In this document: positions 1-8,953 of the stretch, piece after piece
Position numbering within the stretch: the first letter of the stretch is position 1
Layout of the letters: the number at the start of each line of letters is the position of its first letter
Assembly (NCBI GenBank): GCA_000695325.1
Contig: AVPN01000985.1
Location: 1 to 24,271, forward strand
Origin: Pleurobrachia bachei
Taxonomy: Eukaryota; Ctenophora; Tentaculata; Cydippida; Pleurobrachiidae
DNA length: 24,271 nt
Direction of reading: 5' to 3'
Notes under the pieces: generated by a model
What the model saw: the letters and a program-made list of their open reading frames with translations, nothing else
Databases searched by the model: none
Told to the model about the DNA's origin: nothing
Translations under genes and position numbers: made by a program

Positions 1-30
1 AATGCTGGCTATATTTGGCGTCTCTTTCAG

Positions 31-1825
31 GGGACCGGGTATCCTATTCCCCGGGTATTACACTAAAAACGACTTTCTAAACGCGTTCTGTCAGGTAACT
101 AACTTCGTGTGGGATTATACACAACTATCACTGTTTCGGAGGTACGGCTCGTCCCCCGCTACCATAATTTATCAAGCGAATTCTCTGACCGTTATTCTTG
201 AAATTAGAATAGGGTCATGACAATGCTCTGACTCGACAGTGTGAGATGTTTAAAGTCTGGTTCTAACAGTCCCCAACTACTTCAGGGTATGGCGGTGTTC
301 ATCCCTGCATTTTCCTACGGATCATCCCTATCTGTGCTTTGTGTTACGATCAACAGAAGTTTTGCCATCACACGGCCCTTGTCCTATAGGAACTACATGT
401 CCAATAGAATATCTGCATTCATGGTATTATCATTGATCACTATATTCTACCCTCAACTCTAACTTTACTGTCGGACCTCGATTACAGGGCATCCCAAATC
501 ACCGAACATACCGGTAAGTCAGATCATTTCATTTGTCTGACCCTATTCTCTATTCTCTCAGTGTATTGCGGTGGTCTGTGTATTGGTGGTATTCGCACTG
601 GTAGTTACAGGTATCACAGAATTCTCAGATCTCATCAACCTCAAGTACAGCAACAGTAGTGGTAAGTGTGTGTTCACGAGTGCCGACGACGAGTGGGTAT
701 CTTCTTGGGTTACTGGGTTCACAAGCCGATGGAGAAATATATGTGAAAACTCCTCCCAAAATTAAACAATCCTTCACAGGACGGTGTGCTATCTCCTACA
801 CAGATTTTGGTGATAACTTGGTTTTTGCTACCAACAGTATCTTCCTAGTGATACCCTTCATGGTATGAGAGCTGATTATTAGTCGGACCCCAATTTACCG
901 GGATGCTCGGGGAAGCGGTTTTACCCAGTATATCGGTGTCAAATATATAATACCGTTATTTTGCTACATATATATTCTCCACCATTGACCACCTATCCTT
1001 CCCCCAGGTGACGCTAATGCTATACATTCACATCTTCTACCACATCGCAACGAGGAAGAAAGCAAGTGATGAAACAGCAGCTAAAACCCCTGCTAAATCC
1101 ATCAAGAAGACTCACAAGGACAAGATATTTGTTAACATCACGATGCTGCTGGTTCTCTACTTTATATCTTGGTTTCCTTACTATGTGGTTCAGGTGAGAG
1201 CTATATGGTCACTCCTCTCACACATCACATATATGAGAAGAGGTGGTCACTGGAGTCCAGAGTCTAGTCTAGACTCACCACTTTCCGTGATGTCAATTTC
1301 TGCAGTGTGTGTGTGTGTGACTATTTGCCTGTCACAACATTGATCTGATCTTATTCTCGTTTCTGAACCGTGGTCAGAGCTGTCAGAGCATTGGCCTGAC
1401 CCAATTCTCGCGAAGCGCACGCGAACTGTGGTCAGAGCATCGGCCTGACAGGGTCAGAGCATTGTTGGCCTAATAATAACAGCTATTTATGCATGTACAT
1501 AACCAATATATCTCCCTCCTAGGTCCTGACGAAAGCGGGTGTGTCAGTCTCTGTAGACGTCTCTCTCACAACATTCATCATGTTCTACCTGAATCTAGTA
1601 TTTGATCCTCTCGTCTACACGCTCCACCTACCTAGCGTCCAATCCTTCTGTACAGGCTGGTTTGGGGCCCTAATGGGGGGCAGTCAGAGCAGAGTGAGTG
1701 ATGGGGTGGTGAGTTATAATCATAATACTGGGAGTAGAGCTGCAGCTGCTAGTAGGGCGGAGGAGCAGAGGAGGAAGAGAGGTAGTGAGGACCAGTTTGA
1801 GATGAGAAGCCCAGCCAGTGGGTGA
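31..1825 (+). CDS. class A (rhodopsin-family) GPCR, 5' partial, six exons
   Basis: This is a seven-transmembrane receptor missing its N-terminus, TM1 and most of TM2, which lie before the window. Exons read from the sequence are 31-94, 286-423, 562-661, 780-862, 1008-1193 and 1523-1825, all with GT-AG introns and compatible phases. Exon 1 ends in the TM3 cysteine (FCQ, C3.25). Counting 25 residues through exon 2 lands exactly on the Arg of an NRS triplet, the DRY position, followed by AITRPLSY in loop 2. Exons 3-4 give TM4, a loop-2 N-glycosylation site (NSS) with its disulphide Cys (GRCAISY), and TM5. Exon 5 has a Lys-rich loop 3 and TM6 with FISWFP. Exon 6 has TM7 with DPLVY in place of NPxxY, then a Ser/Arg-rich tail. 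The ligand cannot be told from the sequence; the general architecture resembles peptide or amine receptors. Confidence 0.85.
1371..1471. repeat. cluster of dispersed palindromic repeats in the last GPCR intron
   Basis: At least three copies of GTCAGAGCATTGGCCTGAC (1382-1400, 1431-1449 with one change, 1453-1471 degraded), plus a truncated GTCAGAGC at about 1373. The second copy shares a longer flank, GAACTGTG before and AGG after, with the copy at 14178. Confidence 0.6.
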
Positions 1826-2940
1826 CGTGGTGTGCCAGGACAATTATACTTGTTGAGACTGACAGCACAATACAGAGTGATCAGGACACTGCAGAGTGAT
1901 TCAGAGGAACAGTTTATTTGTTTGTTGATAAAATTGATACTCAAGTGTGCGATCTGTATATTTTCAGTAGAAATGTAGTTGAATATAGATATCATTATCA
2001 GTGAATCTTGGTGTGTTGTATATGTGTAGCTTGTTGTTTTACTTATAATGCATTTAATTGTTGTGTATAGACTGTGTTGCTGAGAGACAGTGTTTCAGTT
2101 TGTATTTGCTTATGCTATTGTAAAATTACTTTCTTTCCTGCAGAAAACAAAGTTTTTAAATCTTAGTCCATTTGAAACTCTGGCAGTGAAAATCCTGTGA
2201 AGGCTGGGTGAAAAGTATGGGAGGTACACATTTGGCTACTTTTTGTAGTCCCGAGGCACTTGCCAGCGCAGCAGTGATAAAAAACCTCAACCTTTTCCGT
2301 TCCCACCGATGCGCGCGCCACCCAAACTAAATTCAGCCGCGCAAACACCATTGAACTGCTGACCTCGCGTGTTACAGACATGTACAATGTCCATCGGAGG
2401 GTGTGTGACCGCCGTGTGGGATATTTGATCCTATGATCTCACGAAACTGGTACCATGGAGTGGGGACCTCGTTAGAGGAGCACCTGTAGTTCCATATTTC
2501 CAACTCCTGTTTGTGTGTGGAAAATGCATGTACGATTATGTTTTTGCATTTCCAATTTTGCACGTAGTGGGTAAAAACACAATACACACACACTTACACA
2601 TGACAATGCACAGTGTAGACAGGTGATGATGTTGTGTGTTATTACTGTTTAGGAAGAAGAAAAGCAGTCGGATATTCAGCAAAATATAAAGAAATCGACA
2701 CAACGGGTTTTATTAAATATCAAAATAATTACAGACACCTTATCCCGGCCATACCCTCCACTGGAGGGCAGCATATAATATTACCACTGTTATTGATAAT
2801 AGATTATGGCAGGATTTATTGGTAAAAAAAAAGATGAATGTCCTTAAATAGAAAAATTTTTATCAACAGCGGCTCGCATAACTTCATAAAAATCAATAAA
2901 TAACTTAGATAAAATATTTTTTAGTGTCACAGAATTAATA
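1826..2940. other. intergenic stretch between two convergent genes
   Basis: This holds the 3' side of the GPCR gene and of the RING/TRAF gene on the opposite strand. Short open frames occur on both strands, but none shows a recognisable domain or a convincing splice structure. A small perfect inverted repeat, CCCTCC-ACT-GGAGGG, lies near 2755-2769. Reverse-strand AATAAA-like signals near 2707-2712 and 2814-2819 could serve the minus-strand gene, whose stop is at 2941. Confidence 0.5.
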
Positions 2941-3853
2941 TTAACAAATAACACACCCCTTCTCATTCTTCTTATTCGGGTCCACCCAATATGGGAGCCC
3001 TTCCCCATCTCTACCATCAGTATACCTACACCCCTCGTGTTTAACTAACATCATGTTAGGTTGGGGTGCGGTTCTAACTCGACACTCTGAATAACCCGGT
3101 CCAATATCCCTTGCACAGTCAATACACTTGGTACAGGATCTACCATGGGCTATCATGTCCTTCTTCTTGACTTTTCTCTGGCACAACATACAGTGAATCT
3201 CATTTAGTTGAGGACACAGGGATAATTTGGTGAATTTTACCATTTCCGAACAAACTGGACACTTTACTCTTCTGTGACTACATCTTTGCTCCCGGTGTTC
3301 CTCCAGCGCTATTGATTGCATCCTCTTATAACATCTAATACACTGTATTAGTCGGTAGGGACATAGGAATGATTTGTGGGGCAAGTATTGTGCCTCCTCT
3401 ACAATTGCCCTACAGTCCGGACACTCTCTGTACCCTTCAGGTACCTCTACTGCTGGCCGAGCCTCGAGCCCTTGACTTAGTGGCTCAAAGTGGTCAGGAA
3501 CTGAGAGGATCCATGATGCTGGTTTGGGAGATCTGGGTGCATGTGTAATGTCACTATATCTCGGAGGACCGGTAGTATTGCCCTCGGTAACACTATATCT
3601 TGGAGGACCAGTGGTGTTGCTCTCGGTAACACTATTATATGAAGGAGGTGGTTCACTGGTCATATTGTCTATAATCCGTCTGACTGGTATATTAGGGTAG
3701 AATGTCATAAGGTTGTATCTGCACCAGGGGCATTTAGTGTTCTCTTCCAAACATGTCTCGCAGAATAGAGTGTGGCAGCAGTTAAGTTGTGACAGAATTC
3801 CTGCAGATATTAGAGCAGAGTCCACAGTTGAAATCAGATGGTGAATGAGTCAT
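2941..3853 (-). CDS. RING + TRAF-type zinc-finger protein with PPxY motifs and CaaX box; +1 frame change in the RING
   Basis: Likely a RING-type E3 ubiquitin ligase, about 303 aa if the frame change is bridged. ATG at 3853-3851 follows a good acceptor (TTTCCAG ending near 3869). The first frame encodes 23 residues including CGLC, then meets TAA at 3784-3782. The rest of the RING continues in the +1 frame from 3783: CCH, CETC, CPWC. Joined spacing is C10-x2-C13-x11-C25-x-H27-x3-C31-x2-C34-x6-C41-x2-C44, a normal C3HC4 RING. Next come PPSY and two PPRY motifs in a 13-residue repeat (about residues 69-99), which are WW-domain ligands. A long Cys/His region resembling TRAF-type zinc fingers follows, and the protein ends in CVIC, a CaaX prenylation box. 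One extra T explains the break. It could be a sequence error, a null allele, a pseudogene or recoding; the rest of the frame is intact. Confidence 0.75.
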
Positions 3854-3868
3854 GGTTATACGTCCTGG

Positions 3869-4099
3869 AAATACATAATATAGGGAGTTAGTTACAGGGG
3901 TAGGTCTTTGGGAGCAAAATGAAATTCAGACACATGACAATAGTTTTAAACGGATATAAATAAACGGTCTTGACAACTAAATTCAATACATATTATCAAT
4001 CACTCATAGTCACACATGTCTGTGCTAAATAATAATATTCTGAAGGTCACAATTTGCAACAGACACACACTGTTCCAAAATCATTTTGTAGTCGATATA
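3869..4099. other. upstream region or 5' intron of the RING/TRAF gene
   Basis: AT-rich sequence between the acceptor-like site of the RING/TRAF gene and the terminal repeat of the 1.1-kb element. It is probably part of a 5'-UTR intron, because the start codon lies only about 15 bases after an acceptor-like sequence on the minus strand. No coding signal seen. Confidence 0.35.
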
Positions 4100-5223
4100 T
4101 GGTCATGTTTTTTTTTCATTGGTCGTGAAAAAGTTTCAAAAATGAGCAAATGTTACGTTTACTCAAAAATGCGGCACTTAATTTAGTAAAAATCAGTTGA
4201 TATTCCAACCCTAATAGTAAAAGTGTCTTTTGATCACTTTTATGTACTTTAAATTGAATTTACTCATAAATTGCGGCACTGAGGACCAACTTTGCTAAAG
4301 CTGGCACCAATCAAACAGTTTACACAATATCGTTACAATTTGTGTCGTAAATTACAGAAAAACAGTCCATATTTCTTATCCATAGCTAGGAGTAAGCGAA
4401 TTACTCATATTGTGCGGTGTAAAAGGTGGTTGAATTGATCGAATTTTTGAAAGTGCACTTAGCACGCTTCTTTGGTACCGATTTATTAGCAAAATGATAC
4501 TAAACTGTTGCACATATAATAAACAACCACCTTAGCTAAAGAAAACTACCAAATTTTACTCAAATTGTGCGGGGCGGCTAAAAATAGCACTCATCTTTAA
4601 CCTGTTGTAGCACCGCACTAAATGAGTAAACAGATCTCAAAGTGGTTGGATAGAGTTCATATGACCAATAACTACTGTATCTACCATATTTTTAATCTGT
4701 TTACTCAAAAATTGCGGCTCTATTGACTGTTAGCTAAAATCAACCTTGTTTTCAGGTCTCGTGCCGCACAATTTGAGTAACTGAGAGTACCAGTTATCGC
4801 CTAATCATACTCATAATTGTTCAAAGGAGATATGTGCAAAATCTCAGACATTAATTTGCTCTTTTTATACCTTAGGACCGCTTAGGAGTAAGATTTGCGG
4901 TTGAAAACAGCCGTGTGCCGCACAATATGAGTAAATTTTCCCCGAAACCTAGCCTATCTTTTGACAAAAAATTATTTACAGTGATAACTGAAATTTCAAA
5001 AGTTCAATCATTACTAGAGCATCATGAGAGCCCTGTGCCGCAATTTTAAACCGCACTGATGTTTTAGCTTGTATCTCTGGGAGCCGTTGAATAAGAGTAA
5101 CCGTTTTTTCAAAGTATTATGCACTTATTGCAGATATGAGTAACAATCCAAGCTGTGTGGTTGCTTTGCAATTCTCTTCTGAAAATTTTTGGTCTCACGA
5201 CCAATGAAAAAAAAACATGACCA
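4100..5223. mobile_element. 1124-bp non-autonomous element with 29-bp perfect TIRs and internal motif array
   Basis: The ends are perfect inverted repeats of 29 bp (4100-4128 and 5195-5223): TGGTCATG, nine T, then CATTGGTCGTGA. A TA dinucleotide abuts each end, consistent with a TA target duplication, though the exact ends are ambiguous because the flanks are ATAT-rich. No open frame of useful length lies inside, so any transposase would be supplied in trans. The interior carries about ten copies of a roughly 20-bp motif, TTACTCA-n(3-6)-TGCGGCAC. Copies in the left half are mostly in one orientation (about 4159, 4260, 4401, 4556, 4701) and those in the right half mostly reversed (about 4611, 4761, 4915, 5035). 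Confidence 0.8.
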
Positions 5224-5530
5224 TATGTTGAGAATTCATCCTCATTATTCGACATTCCTAAATAATCTATCTCAATCCCCTACCCCCACCATCTGGAACT
5301 ATACTCTACTCTAGCCGTAGAGAGAGGGTAGGTTTACATTATTCGTATAGCATGTTATACTGAAACTGAATTGCCTCGTAGGATAGCATTGCAGCTAAAT
5401 AATAAAACCTCTTTTTTAGCTGCTTTTACAAAACCTCTGCTTTCACCTCTAAAATCTCACTGAGAGCCCTCCCTCTATAAAGACTCTTTATTTTATGGGA
5501 GCTCTGCATGCGTACTACTACTGAGAGGAG
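5224..5530. other. non-coding stretch between element and promoter
   Basis: No gene seen on either strand. I searched here for a terminal exon of the ABHD-like gene (a His-containing GxGHHxxxD segment on the minus strand) and did not find one. Confidence 0.4.
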
Positions 5531-5563
5531 CACGTGCCAATACAATACCACGAGCTATAAAAA
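5531..5563 (+). promoter_or_regulatory. E-box / CCAAT / TATA core promoter
   Basis: CACGTG at 5531-5536 is followed directly by a CCAAT box (5537-5541) and TATAAAAA at 5556-5563. A start site would be expected near 5586-5595, about 45 bases before the ATG of the small secreted-protein gene. The motifs are seen directly; their use as a promoter is inferred from order and spacing. Confidence 0.6.
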
Positions 5564-5634
5564 CAACCGGACTCAGCAATGACCATTCGCTTTATTAATA
5601 CCGAGTGTCTTCATTCCCACAGACATGACCGATC

Positions 5635-6090
5635 ATGATGTGGAATAAACTAGGCATCTTCTTCGCTTTTCTGTTTGTTATCGGGACTGTGTGGCGCCTG
5701 ACAGTATCAGCGGTATTATCAGCAGCACTCTCTGGCAGTGGCTGGTGTGAGCAGTGTGATGTGGCTTACAATCACATAGCTGGGGAAAACGTGAGTAATT
5801 AGTAGGATTACTAGGATTGCGCTATCGACATTCGACAGCTATCAGAACAACCCAACCACTATTATAATTACGTTAATGAAACCTGATTTTCCAATTATAT
5901 CTCCCCACTACAGGGTACTGATGGGATAAACCAGACGTTCTCTGAGTAGGGCAGCACCAGACCCCAGATTGATTCTCCAGGCAGGACGTTCTATATGTAC
6001 GGAAGGAAAGAGGTGTTCTGCGAAGAGTCGTGTGTGGGGTATCTATGGAATCTCTGGAGAAAACTCGGACCTCCCTTAATTTTCTGTTAA
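5635..6090 (+). CDS. small secreted Cys-containing protein with in-frame TAG
   Basis: I do not recognise the family. Exon 1 (5635-5790) starts ATGATGTGG and encodes a hydrophobic signal peptide (about residues 5-35) followed by a CEQC motif. It ends at a consensus donor, AAC|GTGAGT. Exon 2 begins at 5914 after a pyrimidine-rich acceptor and adds 11 residues, with N-glycosylation sites NGT and NQT, before TAG at 5947-5949. That gives a 63-residue precursor. The same frame then stays open for another 46 codons to TAA at 6088-6090. This extension has C-x3-C (FCEESC) and aromatic-rich sequence that looks coding. Either the TAG is a disabling mutation, it is read through, or the product is truly short and the extension is chance. 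An earlier ATG at 5624 opens only a 7-codon frame. Confidence 0.5.
5991..6083 (-). CDS. possible terminal exon of the ABHD-like gene (30 residues)
   Basis: A phase-0 acceptor (ACTTAACAG) precedes an open 30-codon segment ending in TAG at 5991. It matches the phase of the last certain ABHD exon. The encoded tail (starting KIKGGPSF) has no resemblance to the usual ABHD4/5 C-terminus and no catalytic-His motif. It is also antisense to the open extension of the small secreted gene. Treat as tentative. Confidence 0.25.
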   Translation of the reverse strand, partial: KIKGGPSFLQRFHRYPTHDSSQNTSFLPYI

Positions 6091-6200
6091 GTCTATTACA
6101 TAAGGGATGTGTTGGTTGAGGAACAGAAAAATGTAATGCTAATCCTCTTCTATCTCTACCCCCTGCCCCATCTCTCTCTCCCTCTCTCTCCATTTCTTAC

Positions 6201-8422
6201 TTGTACTGCGTACCCAATAGTGGGATCCATCCAGCTTTGAGCTCCATAAACCATTGAGATAGGCAGACCACTCTGAATCTGAGAGGGATGATGATGTTTT
6301 GACAGGATAGATCCAACTCATAACACGGGAATCAATGGATCAAGATCAATCATAGAAACGGTCAGAATGTAGGGATGAATATTGATCTATACCCTCACAT
6401 AAAATGAGGTGCGAGCTACACAAGAATAGTGTAATTTTAATTCAAGAGCAAGGTGTGCTATGTGAAAGTTGGGTAGATCAAGAGAAGAAGTGCAATATCA
6501 TGATATTAATGACATTCAATGAATGTACCTGTCCTATTCTGTCTAACATGGGACGTTTAGCAAATCCCAGCCCTGCATGAAGCGTCTTGAAAGCTACCTC
6601 TCCACTCGGATTCTGATGAAGGGGGATTAAATAAAACTAAAATAATTGTATATTTCAAACCGTTCAACTTTCAGTTGCTCAAAACTAGTTTGGAGCTGAA
6701 CAAATGGGAGTCGTTGGTAGTTGGATAGTATAGTATTCTTGTCCACTGGATTATACCTGTACATTACAATGGTAGATATAGTTGGAAATGGCATCGGGGT
6801 CTGATGCCAGACGTCCCGAGAACTTCTTTTGTAGATCCGGTCTTATCTAGGGATGTAAATACAGGTAAAACACCAATTCTATTCGGGTAGATCCAGACAA
6901 AATACTAATCCAGACTTGTGCTTAGAAGAGGACTTTCAATCTTGCCGCCCCTTTACTTCAAAATTATTTAGAAATCCAATGGTGGCACGGAATTAGTAAT
7001 TACCAAATCATTATACCTTGTTAATGAGGGAAGGACCAAGAGGTCCAGCAGCTCGAAGCCCAGAAAATATATTGAAGGGTTTCATAACATTTATCACTAG
7101 TTTCCATCGTAGTGGCAACGGCTCTGGTGGGATGAGGCAAATAATGGCTGTTTAGAGTTTGAAAGTTCAGAAGGAAAAAACAAATTCTCATTATTATATA
7201 TCTTACTTGCTCTGCGGAACCCTCACAGAGTGTGCTTTATGAAATAAAAAACAGAGCACACAAATATTCACCAGTTCTGTCGGGCATTGGAGGGAGTCCC
7301 CATGGATCAGCAAGTACCAAGTGTCTCACTCTCTCGGGGTACTTTAGAGTGTACAAACAGGCAATGTAACCACCAAAACTGTGACCTAAAGTTAAAATAA
7401 TTAATAAAGATTGAGATGTATGCAGTTGTATCTTCATTTTGAGGTAGATAAATTAACTGGATATAATTACCTAAGAGGGTGAACTTTTCCAAACTGTTTT
7501 CCTTTCTCCATTCCTCAATGTTAGCTACATACATATCCTCAACTCCTGCACAAAACATATTGAGATCACGTTCCATCCAACAGTGTTTACACTAAATTTC
7601 AAACATTAAAATTGGGGGATTAAAACATTTAGACATGATAAATGATTCCATTTGAATATTAAATGGTGTAATTTGATCAACATACAAATGACTTCATGAC
7701 TTACCCTCTGGATCAGCTGGGAAGGTGGGTCTAGAGGACCTGCCAAATCCTAACACATCAATTGCGAACACTTGTCGGTACTTTGCAAGGGAATCAATGT
7801 TCAATACCCACATTGCTGCTCCTGCACCCATACCTGTAAATATAAAGGGTTAACATGTGGGTAGCCGGTAGGGATAACTGATAGCTGGAAACGATAATAG
7901 TGGGTTATCTTCAGACGAAATGGTTCCCATAACAATGAAACAACTAACCATGCAGCATGACAAGAGGCAGTTTGCCCTGTACTTGGGGACTTCTAAACGT
8001 CCTAACTTTTCCCTGGCTAGTCTGGGTATTGTAGATTGTGAGAGGTGTCTTGATAAACGCCAGGACTCGTTTTTCAGAGCGGGCCAGTTCAGTTGAGCTG
8101 GTGGGTCTCCATCTGGGCCACATTCCTGAGAGGGTTGGGAGATAAACGTGGTGACCAAATATGGGCATTTCACGTGACACTCCTTATATGGGCATCAACT
8201 GGTAACCAAATATATGGACAGCACGTGACACTCCTTATAAGGACGTAACATGGCTGAACAAACTAAACCTGATCCTGTAGGAGTGTCCCCTAACTCAGTG
8301 TGCCCACTTGTATCACTCCTCTGGTCTCCACTATCTCCATGACAACCACTTCCATCTCTATGGCAACCACTCTCATCTCCATGACTTCCATTACTGGCTG
8401 TTTCATACCCACTCCCACTCAT
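6201..8422 (-). CDS. ABHD4/ABHD5-like alpha/beta hydrolase, C-terminal part not found
   Basis: Nine exons in transcript order: 8422-8269, 8125-7949, 7833-7705, 7545-7471, 7385-7272, 7147-7017, 6846-6757, 6612-6529, 6278-6201. All junctions are GT-AG and in phase, giving 344 residues. Family hallmarks are WRPTSSTEL, LVMLHG (oxyanion region, about 106-111), GFGRSSRP, the nucleophile elbow GHSFGG (Ser about 181), ADPWGLP, GLRAAGPLG, YIYHCNVQ, NPSGE, KRPMLDRIG and MVYGAQSWMD. Known relatives act in lipid metabolism: ABHD4 as an N-acyl-phospholipid lipase, ABHD5/CGI-58 as a lipase co-activator lacking the Ser. The Ser here favours the ABHD4 type. ATG 8422 follows an acceptor-like CTTCAG, implying a non-coding first exon. 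The N-terminus is Gly/Ser/His-rich and repetitive. The exon with the catalytic His (GxGHHxxxD) is not visible. Confidence 0.85.
8155..8242. promoter_or_regulatory. 51-bp tandem CArG-box/E-box module in ABHD intron 1
   Basis: Two near-copies, offset 51 bp, each contain an E-box (CACGTG at 8171-8176 and 8222-8227) followed by a perfect CArG box (CCTTATATGG 8182-8191; CCTTATAAGG 8233-8242). Each is preceded by CCAAATATGG (8155-8164, perfect CArG) or CCAAATATATGG (8206-8217, CArG-like). CArG boxes are the known SRF binding sites and CACGTG a bHLH site. The module lies just upstream of exon 2, which contains an in-frame ATG, so it may be an enhancer or an internal promoter. Confidence 0.55.
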
Positions 8423-8953
8423 CTGAAGTGTTTGTCCGGAGCTGTTATTTTACATGGTCTGACATATATACCTGCTCCTGGGGAAAGACTGATACAATTA
8501 ATATGTGATTATATTCTGGATCGGGCAGAAATATGTTGATCAAGAGCCAGGAATGAGAGCAAATACTCTCTCTAACACAAACTCTCGAAAGGTGAGGTGA
8601 TTAGCTCAAGATAAAACAGAGGGTGTTTTGTAGGAAACACGATGTATCATTATTGGTAGAAACTAAAATCCAAATCAAAAACCATTTTATGATTGGAAAT
8701 TTGATGGTCTTTCTACTAAGAACTAGATTACTATCTGTCAGAGCAATGGCCTGACAGATTATTATTGTAACTGTATTATAAACATAAACCAAACAGTCAC
8801 ATCATTCCCAGCAACCCTGCCTCATAAAACGATCACCGACAAAAACTATGAGCTAGGTCTAACTAGAACTGAAGTAATTCGGTATATAATTTGCACAATT
8901 TGTCTCTCTCAATGTCTACTCCAATCACAGTTTAATTGTTCCTCTCCACCCTC
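8423..8953. other. spacer between the ABHD-like gene and CHMP1
   Basis: This should contain the non-coding first exon and promoter of the ABHD-like gene and the 3' UTR of CHMP1 (a reverse-strand ATTAAA lies about 20 bases past the CHMP1 stop). It also holds one copy of a dispersed palindromic repeat at 8735-8757. No coding region seen. Confidence 0.4.
8735..8757. repeat. dispersed palindromic repeat, GTCAGAGCAATGGCCTGAC type
   Basis: A short imperfect hairpin with arms CTGTCAG and CTGACAG around AGCAATGGC. The same core occurs at 1381-1471 (several copies) and 14178-14198, so it is a dispersed short repeat in this genome. Confidence 0.6.

Noticed and set aside
2163-2825. several 60-75 codon frames between the GPCR and the RING/TRAF gene
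   Set aside because: Chance length, no conserved residues, no splice context.
6139-6321. minus-strand 60-codon frame starting MSWIYPVK
   Set aside because: It is a shifted frame across the real ABHD exon 6278-6201, whose correct frame reads IQSGLPISMVYGAQSWMD.
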